DNA of 64,000 nt from CAVYTF01 sp963708205 (GCA_963708205.1 OY970196.1:2542001-2606000); one strand, 5' to 3'. Shown: positions 26,202 through 34,635, numbered from the stretch's first letter. Notes: generated by a model not told the origin, from the sequence alone. Numbers and translations are program-made.

Positions 26202-27509
26202 TTAAGATTTTAATAGTTCGAGCATCGTTTCAAAAACTGTTCGCCATCCGCGCCATTCGTGAGTTTCAGATAAATTGTTATTATGGAAGATTGGAATGAA
26301 AATGCCATTGTATTCTTTGATAGTATCAATATATTTTCTAATTTCTATTATCGCTTCTTCAGGTGATAATTTGAGTTCATGATTTAACGTTGTATCCATT
26401 ATAATAAATGGAAATAATTGTAAAACTGTTGCTTCGTTTTTCATCAAATCAAAAAAGAAAAATGGATGACAAGTTCCTGCGCGAAAGCCGTTTATAAAAT
26501 AATAACCCATCGTATAATCTTCGCGTATTCCATTAGAGATTAAAGTTTGATAAGTTTTTGGAAAAGATAATTTTAAGTAATGTTGACGGCTTTGTGTGAT
26601 CTGTTGCTTCGTAATTTTTTCTAAAATATTTTTTTCATCTGAAAGCAAATTTTTATTTTCATTGCTTGCATACGACGGATGTAATGCTGTCTGGCAGCCA
26701 CTTTCAGCAACCTGAGAAATTACTTTTTGAAAATCTTTATTTGACGATGACGGGTTTTTATCAAACCTTCCATATTTTCCCATGTTGAAAAAGAAGATCG
26801 AATTTGTATTTTTTACTTTACTTAAAATATAATGAAAAGTGTCAAACGCATCTTTTTTGAAATGAGTGATTGTGAGTAGTTGATCTTTTAAAGAATGAAA
26901 GTGTAATGACAAAATCTTCTTGATTATTCCACCAGCATTTCTAAAAAAACTTCTATTACGATATTCAAAAGCAACATCAATATCGAAGGTCAGTTGATAA
27001 GAAAATTGCTGATGCTTGAATTTTAATGAAGGAAAATTTTTTTGCAAAATTTCTTTCAGCATAGTTATCCATTCATCAACAATTGGTATTTGAAGAATGT
27101 TTTCTTTATGCAGAATGCTGTTGTGGAAATCAAAATTTCCAAACTCATCTTTTTGTGTTGGCAAATATTCCTCGTAACGCGAAAGCAAATACAATATAGC
27201 GGAGAAGATATCAAAGTTCAAAGCAGAATCTTTGTTTTCATGGATAAACAAAACTTTCGAGCCTTTATATTTTCCAATGTTGATTGCAATTTTATTTAGT
27301 GAAGTTTCATTCAATAAACCTTCATCGTAAAAAAACAAACTATCATCAATTTTGTTTTTTGCGTAACAAAATTTTGGATGATTTGGTTTGCTGAAATACC
27401 GGTCCTTATTGGTTGTCAGCTCATATTCAAGCCCGAAAATATTTTTGAAAACATGATTGAGTACATATTTCAATCTTTCACTTTCGTATGTTGAATAAAT
27501 TAAGATCAA
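26202..27509 (-). CDS. Polysaccharide deacetylase family protein with DUF7033-like N-terminus
   Basis: 435 residues, start codon TTG at 27509 overlapping the TGA of the preceding glycosyltransferase gene. The N-terminal half (ILIYSTYESERLKYVLNHVF ... YLLSRYEEYLPTQKDEFGNF) matches the Bacteroidota domain that precedes divergent NodB-type deacetylases. The C-terminal half has the catalytic barrel pieces QLTFDIDVAFEY (metal Asp), TALHPSYAS (metal His) and a late PIFHNNNL. These proteins are predicted to trim acetyl groups from surface polysaccharide; the substrate is unknown. Its position between two glycosyltransferases supports a glycan role. Confidence 0.8.
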   Translation of the reverse strand: MILIYSTYESERLKYVLNHVFKNIFGLEYELTTNKDRYFSKPNHPKFCYAKNKIDDSLFFYDEGLLNETSLNKIAINIGKYKGSKVLFIHENKDSALNFDIFSAILYLLSRYEEYLPTQKDEFGNFDFHNSILHKENILQIPIVDEWITMLKEILQKNFPSLKFKHQQFSYQLTFDIDVAFEYRNRSFFRNAGGIIKKILSLHFHSLKDQLLTITHFKKDAFDTFHYILSKVKNTNSIFFFNMGKYGRFDKNPSSSNKDFQKVISQVAESGCQTALHPSYASNENKNLLSDEKNILEKITKQQITQSRQHYLKLSFPKTYQTLISNGIREDYTMGYYFINGFRAGTCHPFFFFDLMKNEATVLQLFPFIIMDTTLNHELKLSPEEAIIEIRKYIDTIKEYNGIFIPIFHNNNLSETHEWRGWRTVFETMLELLKS

Positions 27510-28609
27510 TTACTTTCTTTAAAAATATTTTGATAAAATTCAATCAAAATTTTCTCTTCATTTTGCCAGTTGTATTTCTCTGCAGCTTTGAAGCAATTAG
27601 CTTTCAATCTTTCGTATAGTTCTTTATCATTCAGCAGCACATTTAGCCCATTTGCAATTTTCTTTTCTTCAACATTATCAACTAAAACGGCAACTTCAAA
27701 TTGATCATTTATTTTTTTGTATTCCGGAAAGTTCATCGTCATTTGCGGAATGCCCGCTTGCATATAATCAAAGAATTTGTTTGCAAGCGAATAGATTTGG
27801 TTCAACCCAAGAGGTTCGACCAAATTAATTCCGGCGTATGCATTAATCGTTTTTTCAAATAAGTCATCAGGATTTAATTTTCCTTTCAGAAAAACTTTAT
27901 CCTGCAAATTATTTTTTTCAATCAAAGCTTTTATTTCATCAAACAAATTCCCATCGCCATAAATATAAAGTAACGCATCAACATACTTTATAGCTGGAAT
28001 TAAGTTTTCCAATCCACGAGCTTCATTCACAGCGCCCTGATAAATAAAGAATATTGGATATTCTTTTGACTTTTGATTTTTTACTTTCAACCTTATCGGA
28101 ACATTTCTAATAACACTGAAGTGTACGCCATATCTGCATTTCAGCTCATTGCCAATATTTCCACTAACTGTATAACAATATTGAAATTTAGGGACTGCAA
28201 ACTTTTCTATTCTCAGCCAAAAAGCATGAATATTTTTTCTTGTAATCACTTCTTTCATTTCTGTAAACAGTTCATGTGCATCATAAATTCTTTTTTTGTT
28301 TCGCAGCACAGAAACAAAATAATTTGGAAGAATTGTGTCAAGATCAATTGCACAAACTGCATCCATTTTTTGAAAAAGCAGAAACCAAAACAATCGAAAA
28401 TTATATTCCGCATAAAACAAAAATCCTTTGTTGAAGAAACAGGAAATTCTTTTTTGCAGAAAATTTTGAGAAGAAAGCGATGCTGTTGTTTTTAATTTTC
28501 TTCCAACAAGTAAGCAGTCAAATCCAGCAGCAGCAAGGCTTGTACAAATGCGTTGCATGCGCTGGTCATAATTCAAATCGTTGGTAACAGTGAAAATTAT
28601 TCGATTCAA
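27506..28609 (-). CDS. Glycosyltransferase family 4-like protein
   Basis: 367 residues from the TTG at 28609 (NRIIFTVTNDLNYDQRMQRI), which gives the natural first strand; a TTG at 28648 would add 13 residues and overlap gcvT. GT-B fold: N-terminal domain with IYDAHELFTEMKEV, C-terminal donor domain with FIYQGAVNEARGLENLI, LYIYGDGNLFDEI and the acidic motif EPLGLNQIYSLANKFFDYMQ. It likely adds a sugar to a surface glycan or lipid carrier. Its stop overlaps the TTG of the deacetylase, so the two are translationally coupled. Confidence 0.82.
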   Translation of the reverse strand: MNRIIFTVTNDLNYDQRMQRICTSLAAAGFDCLLVGRKLKTTASLSSQNFLQKRISCFFNKGFLFYAEYNFRLFWFLLFQKMDAVCAIDLDTILPNYFVSVLRNKKRIYDAHELFTEMKEVITRKNIHAFWLRIEKFAVPKFQYCYTVSGNIGNELKCRYGVHFSVIRNVPIRLKVKNQKSKEYPIFFIYQGAVNEARGLENLIPAIKYVDALLYIYGDGNLFDEIKALIEKNNLQDKVFLKGKLNPDDLFEKTINAYAGINLVEPLGLNQIYSLANKFFDYMQAGIPQMTMNFPEYKKINDQFEVAVLVDNVEEKKIANGLNVLLNDKELYERLKANCFKAAEKYNWQNEEKILIEFYQNIFKESN

Positions 28610-28640
28610 TAAAATTATTTGCGATGTAAGATTAAGCAGT

Positions 28641-29738
28641 TTACACAAACGGCACTTTCACAACTTTCGCTTTCACGGCATTGTTTCTTATTTCAATAAA
28701 AATTTCGCTATCGATTGATGCATCTGCAATATCAACATAACCCAAACCAATCGCTTTGTTCAATGATGGAGATTGCGTTCCGCTTGTGACTTTCCCGATC
28801 TTATTTCCTTCTGCATCTTTTATAACGTAGTCGTGGCGTGGGATGCCGCGGTCAAGCATTTCAAAACCAACAAGCTTTCTTTTAACACCTTCTTCTTTTT
28901 GTTTTATCAAAATATCTTTCGCAGTAAAAACATCTTTGTTAAGTTTTGTGATCCAGCCAAGTCCAGCTTCAAGCGGAGTTGTATCATCATCAATATCGTT
29001 GCCGTATAAATTAAAACCCATTTCCAAACGAAGCGTGTCGCGCGCTCCCAAACCGATTGGCTTCAAACCCTGCGGCGTTCCAACTTCAAAAATGGCATTC
29101 CAAATTTTTTCAGCATCATCATTTTTATCTTCAAAATAAATCTCCACACCACCTGCGCCTGTATAACCAGTCGCGCTGATCAAAACATTATCAACACCTG
29201 CAAATTGCCCTTTTACAAACGTGTAATATTTCAAATTCATAATATCCATTTCAGTCAAAGGCTGCAAAATTTTTGTTGCATTCGGACCTTGTACAGCAAG
29301 CAAACAGGTCTTCTCGCTGATGTTGTGCATGTCCGCATCTTCAGTATTATGCGAAGCGATCCATGCCCAATCTTTTTCAATATTGCTCGCGTTTACAACA
29401 AGCATGTATGTTTTATTTTCTTCAATGCAATACACCAATAAATCATCAACAATTCCTCCGTTATGATTTGTGAGGCAACTGTATTGCGCTTTTCCAGCCA
29501 CCAGTTTTGAAGCATCATTGGTTGTCACACGTTGTATCAAATCCAATGCCTGTGTGCCTTTCAGCATAAATTCACCCATATGACTTACATCAAAAATTCC
29601 TGCATTGTTGCGCACAGCTGCATGTTCGTCATTGATTCCCGAATAACTTATCGGCATGTTGTAACCTGCAAACTCAGCCATCTTCGCGCCAAGTGCAATA
29701 TGCTTTTTTGTAAAAGGTGTTTCTTTCATTTCAACCAT
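28641..29738 (-). CDS. gcvT: Glycine cleavage system T protein (aminomethyltransferase)
   Basis: 365 residues, full length. It moves the aminomethyl group from lipoyl-GcvH to tetrahydrofolate. Seen: N-terminal TPFTKKHIALGAKMAEFAGY, the folate-binding FDVSHMGEF, GYTGAGGVEIYFED, LRLEMGFNLYGNDID and the C-terminal SPSLNKAIGLGYVD. ATG codons at 29738 and 29729 are both possible. gcvH and gcvP are not nearby. It leads the unit gcvT-GT-deacetylase-GT; the functional link to glycan genes is not obvious, so they may only share transcription. Confidence 0.95.
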   Translation of the reverse strand: MVEMKETPFTKKHIALGAKMAEFAGYNMPISYSGINDEHAAVRNNAGIFDVSHMGEFMLKGTQALDLIQRVTTNDASKLVAGKAQYSCLTNHNGGIVDDLLVYCIEENKTYMLVVNASNIEKDWAWIASHNTEDADMHNISEKTCLLAVQGPNATKILQPLTEMDIMNLKYYTFVKGQFAGVDNVLISATGYTGAGGVEIYFEDKNDDAEKIWNAIFEVGTPQGLKPIGLGARDTLRLEMGFNLYGNDIDDDTTPLEAGLGWITKLNKDVFTAKDILIKQKEEGVKRKLVGFEMLDRGIPRHDYVIKDAEGNKIGKVTSGTQSPSLNKAIGLGYVDIADASIDSEIFIEIRNNAVKAKVVKVPFV

Positions 29739-29753
29739 TATTTTTAAACGAAT

Positions 29754-29835
29754 TATTTTGATACAAGCTAATGAACTCCGATTTAAAATCGTTGCGTCGC
29801 AATCCTTTCATCGTTCACTTTTCCATTAAGCTTTC
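29754..29835 (-). repeat. Dispersed intergenic repeat, subtype I copy
   Basis: On the minus strand it reads AAGCTTAATGG, GTGAACGATGAAAGGATT, GCGACGCAACGATTTT, AATCGGAG and AGCTTGTATCAAAAT. Outer TGAAC and GTTCA form a dyad around the TTGCG-A-CGCAA core. It sits just upstream of gcvT. Confidence 0.7.
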
Positions 29836-29942
29836 CTGTTTATCATTTGAAAAATCATCAAACTAAAACAAAAGTAAGCGGATTATTCTTTTCTGTTTGT
29901 TTGCAGAATTGTAATTTGCCATCGCATCGTAAATTATACTTA

Positions 29943-30365
29943 ATGATACAGCGCATACAAACATTGTGGTTGCTTATTGCATCAGCATTTTCCTTTCTAT
30001 CAATTCGATTTTCTTTTTATAATGGCAATGAATCGATAAACGGGCAAAAGGTTTTTATGCAATTAAATGCGACTGCCACCATTCCTTTGATTGTGCTAAC
30101 AGTTATTGTGGCTGTGGTTTCGCTGATCACTATTTTTTTATACAAAGACCGTTCACTGCAAATAAAATTAACCACGCTTGCGCTAATAGTTTCGATAATT
30201 GATATCGTTTTATATTTTGTAGAAAAAGAGAAATTCGTACCTGCAGAAAGCAGTTTTAATTTAGCGGCAGCTTTTACATTTTTAATTCCCATCTTTTTAT
30301 TTCTTGCTCTCCGCGGAATTATTAAAGACAGAAAATTGATAAAAAGTGTGGATAGGTTGAGGTAA
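29943..30365 (+). CDS. DUF4293 four-helix membrane protein
   Basis: 140 residues from the ATG at 29943 (MIQRIQTLWLLIASAFSFLS), the standard DUF4293 beginning; a longer frame from 29847 adds an unrelated N-terminus. Four hydrophobic helices are seen, with short extracytoplasmic loops (SFYNGNESINGQKV) and a Lys-rich tail. Function is unknown. The family is restricted to Bacteroidota and often lies near core genes; here it precedes the ribosomal protein cluster by about 500 bases. Confidence 0.85.
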   Translation: MIQRIQTLWLLIASAFSFLSIRFSFYNGNESINGQKVFMQLNATATIPLIVLTVIVAVVSLITIFLYKDRSLQIKLTTLALIVSIIDIVLYFVEKEKFVPAESSFNLAAAFTFLIPIFLFLALRGIIKDRKLIKSVDRLR

Positions 30366-30395
30366 TATGAAAATAATATTTCTCACTTTGTATTG

Positions 30396-30788
30396 ATGAA
30401 TAAGGTAATTGAAAATATAAAATTCATTGCATTTCTTTTTTATCGATATTATTGTCGGCACAAATTTGAGCAAATTCCATATGCCCGAACTATTGCGAGT
30501 TTGACCATATACACTTACGTACAATTTGTGTTGCTAATATTAGCAATAGATAAATTGAATATGTTGCCTGAAAATACAAACGACCCGATGTGGAAACGTT
30601 ATGCAGAGGTTGCTTTGGCTTTATTGCCAATTGCATTATTTTATTTAATAATTGCAAAAAAATCAGAATTAGAAGAAATGAGGTTCAGTGAAGCAAAAAT
30701 AAAAGCAGGAAATAGATTTTTATTGGCTTACTTAATAGTGTCAGTTTTAGCATTAGTTATATTAAGTTTCGCAAGGAATGGAAAATAA
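30396..30788 (+). CDS. Small membrane protein, unknown
   Basis: 130 residues from the ATG at 30396, with a TTG directly before it. Three hydrophobic segments are seen (about 35-52, 72-89, 108-124), with a basic N-terminus (KFIAFLFYRYYCRHKFEQIP). No family was recognised. It lies 30 bases after DUF4293 and 104 bases before rpsF on the same strand. Confidence 0.6.
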   Translation: MNKVIENIKFIAFLFYRYYCRHKFEQIPYARTIASLTIYTYVQFVLLILAIDKLNMLPENTNDPMWKRYAEVALALLPIALFYLIIAKKSELEEMRFSEAKIKAGNRFLLAYLIVSVLALVILSFARNGK

Positions 30789-30892
30789 ATTTCAAACTTC
30801 CTATTAACTAATTATCTCATTTGCTAATTTGCTTATTGAGCTTTACCTTCGCGCTCCAAAAATTATTTTTTAAACAAACAAAAATCAGGGTA

Positions 30893-31252
30893 ATGAGTAA
30901 TTACGAATTGATGGTGATTTTTACCCCTGTGCTTTCTGAAGACGAATTTAAAGCGGCTCAGAAAAAGTACACCGACTTCGTTACTGAAAACGGTGGAAGC
31001 ATAACGCACACTAATCCCTGGGGATTAAAATCACTGGCGTATCCTGTAAAGAAAAAAACCACAGGTATTTACTGGGTTTTAGAATACAGCGCGCCATCCA
31101 GCTTCAATGAGAAGTTTAAAGTGCAAATGCTGCGCGACGACAGCGTGATGCGGCACATGATCACTGTACTTGACAAATATGCAGTTGAGTACAATGACAA
31201 AAAGAAAAATGGTTTGCCAACAGGTAAAAAAATGGAGGTAAGCAATGCCTAA
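30893..31252 (+). CDS. rpsF: 30S ribosomal protein bS6
   Basis: 119 residues from the ATG at 30893 (MSNYELMVIFTPVLSEDEF); upstream in-frame codons are not conserved. The ferredoxin-like fold is clear with NPWGLKSLAYPVKKKTTGIY and a C-terminal Lys-rich tail. It binds bS18 on the 30S platform. The last codons (ATG GAG GTA) also form the Shine-Dalgarno sequence of rpsR, and the two genes overlap by 8 bases. First gene of the rpsF-rpsR-rplI operon. Confidence 0.97.
   Translation: MSNYELMVIFTPVLSEDEFKAAQKKYTDFVTENGGSITHTNPWGLKSLAYPVKKKTTGIYWVLEYSAPSSFNEKFKVQMLRDDSVMRHMITVLDKYAVEYNDKKKNGLPTGKKMEVSNA
31234..31239 (+). promoter_or_regulatory. Strong Shine-Dalgarno sequence before rpsR
   Basis: GGAGGT, complementary to the 16S 3' end, 5 bases before the rpsR ATG and embedded in the rpsF reading frame. 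Other genes checked here (rpsF, rplI, clpB, coaBC, rpoZ, crcB, adh) lack any such motif, so this site stands out. Confidence 0.8.
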
Positions 31253-31511
31253 AGCGAATGAAATCAAGTACCTGACAGCAATTAAGCAGGACAAACAAAA
31301 AAAGAAATTCTCGCGTTTTGAAAAGTACGGTATTAAATATATCGACTACAAAGACGTAGAATTTTTAAAGAAATTCATTAATGAGCAAGGTAAAATTTTG
31401 CCACGCCGTTTAAGTGGAAATTCCTTAAAGTATCAGCGCAAAGTGAGCGATGCAATTAAAAAAGCACGCCAGATGGCGCTTTTGCCTTACGTAACAGATT
31501 TGTTAAAATAG
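31245..31511 (+). CDS. rpsR: 30S ribosomal protein bS18
   Basis: 88 residues. Typical core KYGIKYIDYKDVEFLKKFIN, QGKILPRRLSGNSLKYQRKV and IKKARQMALLPYV. It partners bS6 on the platform next to the 16S 3' end. It overlaps rpsF by 8 bases but has its own strong Shine-Dalgarno, which suggests control separate from simple coupling. rplI follows 82 bases later. Confidence 0.97.
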   Translation: MPKANEIKYLTAIKQDKQKKKFSRFEKYGIKYIDYKDVEFLKKFINEQGKILPRRLSGNSLKYQRKVSDAIKKARQMALLPYVTDLLK

Positions 31512-31561
31512 TTGTAAGTGATGGGTGATAAGGTATAGAATAAATCACTCACATTTATAAA

Positions 31562-31582
31562 CTCATAATTCATAACTCATAA
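31562..31582 (+). repeat. Short 7-base direct repeat between rpsR and rplI
   Basis: Three units CTCATAA, TTCATAA, CTCATAA in tandem, directly before the rplI leader. Function unknown. Confidence 0.5.
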
Positions 31583-31593
31583 CTTGATTTATC

Positions 31594-32040
31594 ATGCAGG
31601 TAATATTAATTCAGGATGTAGATAATCTCGGCGGTGTTGCAGAACTTGTAAACGTAAAAAACGGCTATGCAAGAAACTATCTGATCCCGCAAAAATTAGC
31701 TATTGAAGCCAATTCTTCTAACATAAAACAAATGGAAGAAAGGCAAAAAGTAAAAGCTAAAAAGGAAGCAGCCATGCTTGCCGAAGTGAACAAAGTAATC
31801 GCTGTGCTGAAAGAAACGCCGGTAAAAATTGCTGCTAAAACAGGTACCAGCGGCAAAATATTCGGCAGCGTTACTTCTTTGCAGATCACACGCGCAATCC
31901 GCGATCAGAAAGGCTACGAGATAGACCGCAAGCGTATCCACATCACAGACGATGTTAAAGAACTTGGCACTTACAAAGCAAGCATTGATTTCGGTAATGG
32001 CAACAGCACTGAAATTGAATTTGAAGTTGTCGCAGAATAA
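31594..32040 (+). CDS. rplI: 50S ribosomal protein bL9
   Basis: 148 residues. N-terminal rRNA-binding lobe MQVILIQDVDNLGGVAELVN with GYARNYLIPQKLA, a long connecting helix (about 41-75) and the C-terminal lobe TGTSGKIFGSVTSLQITRAI. It sits at the base of the L1 stalk. End of the rpsF-rpsR-rplI operon, closed by a terminator. Confidence 0.97.
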   Translation: MQVILIQDVDNLGGVAELVNVKNGYARNYLIPQKLAIEANSSNIKQMEERQKVKAKKEAAMLAEVNKVIAVLKETPVKIAAKTGTSGKIFGSVTSLQITRAIRDQKGYEIDRKRIHITDDVKELGTYKASIDFGNGNSTEIEFEVVAE

Positions 32041-32062
32041 ATAACTTTTTTTAATTTAATAT

Positions 32063-32095
32063 AACCATCTGTTTATTGCAGATGGTTTTTTATTT
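32063..32095 (+). terminator. Terminator of the ribosomal protein operon
   Basis: Perfect 9-bp stem AACCATCTG/CAGATGGTT with a 7-base loop and a T-rich tail, 22 bases after the rplI stop. Confidence 0.88.
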
Positions 32096-32182
32096 TTAAT
32101 CAACATTATTTAAAAAATATTTTAACAGGCTTCTAAAAAAACATCAGCATTTTCATCGCATCTTTGAAAAAGAAATATCTAC

Positions 32183-32683
32183 ATGATGAAAAAAATATTC
32201 TCCGCTTTAGTTTTCATTTTTGCATTTGGCTTTATTTCTCATGCGCAGGCATTTGACACTATTCCGCAGTATAAAAAAAATCCGAATCTTCCCTATTTTA
32301 AAATTATACAGGGAGACAGCACCTGGTTTTCACGCTGGGATATTCCAAAAAATAAATCTGTTGTCATCATATATTTCAGTCCCGATTGCGGGCATTGCCA
32401 GCTTACTGCCACGCGCTTTGCAGACAGCATGAATCTTTTCAAAAACACTTTCTTCGTTTGGGTCACTTATCACTCGCCCGTTGAAATAAAAGCATTTGCC
32501 ACGAAATATCGTTTAGATCAATTCAATAATACACGCCTCGGCAGAGATACTTCCTACTATATTCCAAGCTTTTACCAGGTGCGTTTCACACCTTTTATGG
32601 CAGTGTACAATAAGCAGGGAAAATTTGTAAAAGCATTCGAAGGTGGCGAAATGCCAAGCACCATTGCAAAATATACAGAATAA
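32183..32683 (+). CDS. Exported thioredoxin-like (TlpA/redoxin) protein
   Basis: 166 residues with signal peptide MMKKIFSALVFIFAFGFISH ending AQA. The thioredoxin fold is seen from VVIIYFSPDCGHCQLTATRF, where CGHC is the redox motif, to the cis-Pro loop RFTPFMAVYNKQGKFVKAFE. It probably acts on periplasmic disulfides as a TlpA/ResA-type reductase; the partner is unknown. It stands alone, with the next gene convergent. Confidence 0.85.
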   Translation: MMKKIFSALVFIFAFGFISHAQAFDTIPQYKKNPNLPYFKIIQGDSTWFSRWDIPKNKSVVIIYFSPDCGHCQLTATRFADSMNLFKNTFFVWVTYHSPVEIKAFATKYRLDQFNNTRLGRDTSYYIPSFYQVRFTPFMAVYNKQGKFVKAFEGGEMPSTIAKYTE

Positions 32684-32717
32684 AATTTGGGGCTGTTAAG
32701 CTTCAAAAATAACTATG

Positions 32718-32783
32718 AAGCTGCATATCGGGCTATACGCTGCAAGCCGTTTGCAACGGGCTTTCCGCTTCTATCCCGCAGCC
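32718..32783 (+). repeat. GC-rich intergenic element with hairpin
   Basis: More GC-rich than its surroundings. It contains GGGCTATACGCTGCAAGCC and CGGGCTTTCCGCTTCTATCC, resembling short elements that recur between genes in many Bacteroidota (from memory). AAGCCGTT pairs with AACGGGCTT around TGC with one bulge. It lies between two convergent genes and could also act as a transcription end. Confidence 0.4.
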
Positions 32784-32825
32784 ATTAAGCAGTAGTTTAT
32801 CTATTTAGCTTTTTATAAAAAACTA

Positions 32826-33062
32826 TTACAGATCTTTATTTTCTTCAAAAGATTTTTTCCAGAGCTTAATGTAAAAACGCAGCAGTAAAATAATACTTGC
32901 AACAAACCAAACATAAAAAATAATATTCCCGATCGAAATATTATTTTCAGGAAAAGCAAAGCCATACATAATGCCGAAAGTGGTGTTTAACCCAAGCCAA
33001 AGCAATCCTGCAAAAACAGAATACATCACACGTTTAAAAAATTCTTTTACTTCCGGCTCCAT
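32826..33062 (-). CDS. Small two-helix membrane protein
   Basis: 78 residues. Helices at about 13-33 and 43-64 and a charged C-terminal tail (KLWKKSFEENKDL). The central loop (GFAFPENNISIGN) would be extracytoplasmic. Family not recognised. It lies 29 bases downstream of the GH25 gene on the same strand, probably cotranscribed. Confidence 0.65.
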   Translation of the reverse strand: MEPEVKEFFKRVMYSVFAGLLWLGLNTTFGIMYGFAFPENNISIGNIIFYVWFVASIILLLRFYIKLWKKSFEENKDL

Positions 33063-33091
33063 GAATTTTATTAATCAAAATACTGAAATAA

Positions 33092-33889
33092 TTATTTCAA
33101 CAGTAACTTTTTAAAGTCTGTTGAGTCTCCGTTAAACACATCAACATCAACCTTTGGAGTTATACCATTAATATGCGCATCCTGACTGTGTTGCCAAAAA
33201 GTCCACTTGCGTATCGACACTTTTTTATCTTTATCATTCTGTGCATTTTCTATGTTGTAATGCGCCAGCCACAAAGGATATTCATCAAATACATTTTTCA
33301 AATATTCTTCATAAAAATCTGCATAACAATAAATGATCGGCTTTACATGATAAGCATTTTCAATTGTGTTTAAAAATGTTTGCAAAGCCGTTCGCATCGA
33401 GTCGGGAGATGCGCCATACAACTCTTCAATATCAACAACGGGCGGCAGATCACCAGCTTCTAATTTTACAGTATTGATAAAATTTTGCGCCTGGTGTACA
33501 CCATCTTTTGTTGCGATAAAAAAATGATACGCTCCGCGTGAAATGCCCGCCAGCTTTGACATTTGCCAGTTTCTCTCAAATTGTTTATCAACACTTGAAA
33601 CACCTTCTGTTGCTTTTATAAAAGCGAATTGCACACGCAGATCATTTAGATTCATTTGACTGATCAATTGCCAGTCAATCACATCCTGGTGCGTGCTAAC
33701 ATCAATGCCATGAATTGTATAACCAATGGGAACAGCAATGCCTAATGCAGGCGACAGTACAAATTTTTCAGGTCGGTTTTCTTTCAGCTGGTGCTCAACC
33801 ATAACGGCAATGTAACACACAAGCGCAGCAATAATTATAATGATGATGAGTGGTACATTAAACCGTTTCTTCTTTTTTTTCTTTGCCAA
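33092..33889 (-). CDS. Membrane-anchored GH25 lysozyme
   Basis: 265 residues, start codon TTG at 33889. A poly-Lys N-terminus and a membrane helix (about 13-32) anchor a glycoside hydrolase family 25 domain. Seen: GIDVSTHQDVIDWQLI with the catalytic-site Asp, FAFIKATEGVS, RGAYHFFIATKDG, LPPVVDIEELYG with the Asp-x-Glu pair, and WTFWQHSQDAHINGI. GH25 cleaves peptidoglycan between MurNAc and GlcNAc. The anchor places it on the periplasmic face of the inner membrane, for wall remodelling. Confidence 0.92.
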   Translation of the reverse strand: MAKKKKKKRFNVPLIIIIIIAALVCYIAVMVEHQLKENRPEKFVLSPALGIAVPIGYTIHGIDVSTHQDVIDWQLISQMNLNDLRVQFAFIKATEGVSSVDKQFERNWQMSKLAGISRGAYHFFIATKDGVHQAQNFINTVKLEAGDLPPVVDIEELYGASPDSMRTALQTFLNTIENAYHVKPIIYCYADFYEEYLKNVFDEYPLWLAHYNIENAQNDKDKKVSIRKWTFWQHSQDAHINGITPKVDVDVFNGDSTDFKKLLLK

Positions 33890-33968
33890 TTTTCAGAACA
33901 GTTTTTCTTTTACAAAAATCAAGGTTATTTGAATAAATAAAATGAATTTTATTTAACCTGTATACAAA

Positions 33969-33998
33969 TAAAAATGCCGCACTATATTCAGTACGGCA
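33969..33998 (-). terminator. Terminator of the 34020-34562 lipoprotein gene
   Basis: TGCCGcACT and AGTaCGGCA (33975-33998) form a stem with one mismatch. On the minus strand it is followed by a T-rich tail. Confidence 0.6.
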
Positions 33999-34019
33999 GT
34001 ATGTATTTATTAACCAAAA

Positions 34020-34562
34020 CTATTTTTTTCTTCCTGAAGCAAACTGGCTGATGTAATCTATTTTGTCATTTTTATTAAAGTGCCAGTTCTCGTTCAGATA
34101 GGCAGTATCTGTTTTGCCATTTTTCAGGTTATCGTATTCAGTGCCCCAAATGCATACCCAATTTCCTTCCTTATTTTTTGGCTTAAGCACTACAAAAACT
34201 TCCACGCTGTCCACCGCGTTTTTCAAACTGCCGCGATATTTGGCAACTCTGTGCATAAAGGAATCTTTTGTACCGTTGAATGTGCTGCCATTAGCATTAT
34301 CCATTGATACAGAATCGGCAAAATTATCATCCTCCGTAAACGAGTTATTGTCATAATCCTTCCAATACTTTAAAACCATTTGCGCGTACTTCGCATCACC
34401 GATCTCGAAGTTGTTTGAATAATGCGCCGTGTAAGGATAAGTGACCGTTTGTGTAGTTGCAGTGGTATCTTTTGTGTTGTCTGAAGTGATGGTTGATCCG
34501 CTGTTTTGATTGCAGGCAGCCAGCATTGCGGTAACTGCGGCAAGGAAGAAAATTTTTTTCAT
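34020..34562 (-). CDS. Lipoprotein with NTF2/SnoaL-like domain
   Basis: 180 residues from the ATG at 34562 (MKKIFFLAAVTAMLAACNQN); the frame extends further upstream but that part overlaps the 21-bp array. The lipobox LAAC places the acylated Cys at 17, followed by a Ser/Thr/Asn-rich linker to about 45. The domain (FEIGDAKYAQMVLKYWKDYD ... GNWVCIWGTEY ... LNENWHFNKNDKIDYI) looks like an NTF2-like cone. Role unknown. A terminator follows. Confidence 0.75.
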   Translation of the reverse strand: MKKIFFLAAVTAMLAACNQNSGSTITSDNTKDTTATTQTVTYPYTAHYSNNFEIGDAKYAQMVLKYWKDYDNNSFTEDDNFADSVSMDNANGSTFNGTKDSFMHRVAKYRGSLKNAVDSVEVFVVLKPKNKEGNWVCIWGTEYDNLKNGKTDTAYLNENWHFNKNDKIDYISQFASGRKK

Positions 34563-34635
34563 GTGTTTGTTTTTTTGGTTTAGAAGAAAGGGATTAAAGG
34601 TAATTTTATTTTGGAAAGAAAAGCAATTAGCCTGT

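Noticed and set aside
27800..27825. tRNA T-loop-like GGTTCGACC
   Set aside because: It lies inside the glycosyltransferase coding region with no cloverleaf around it. No tRNA was found in the window.
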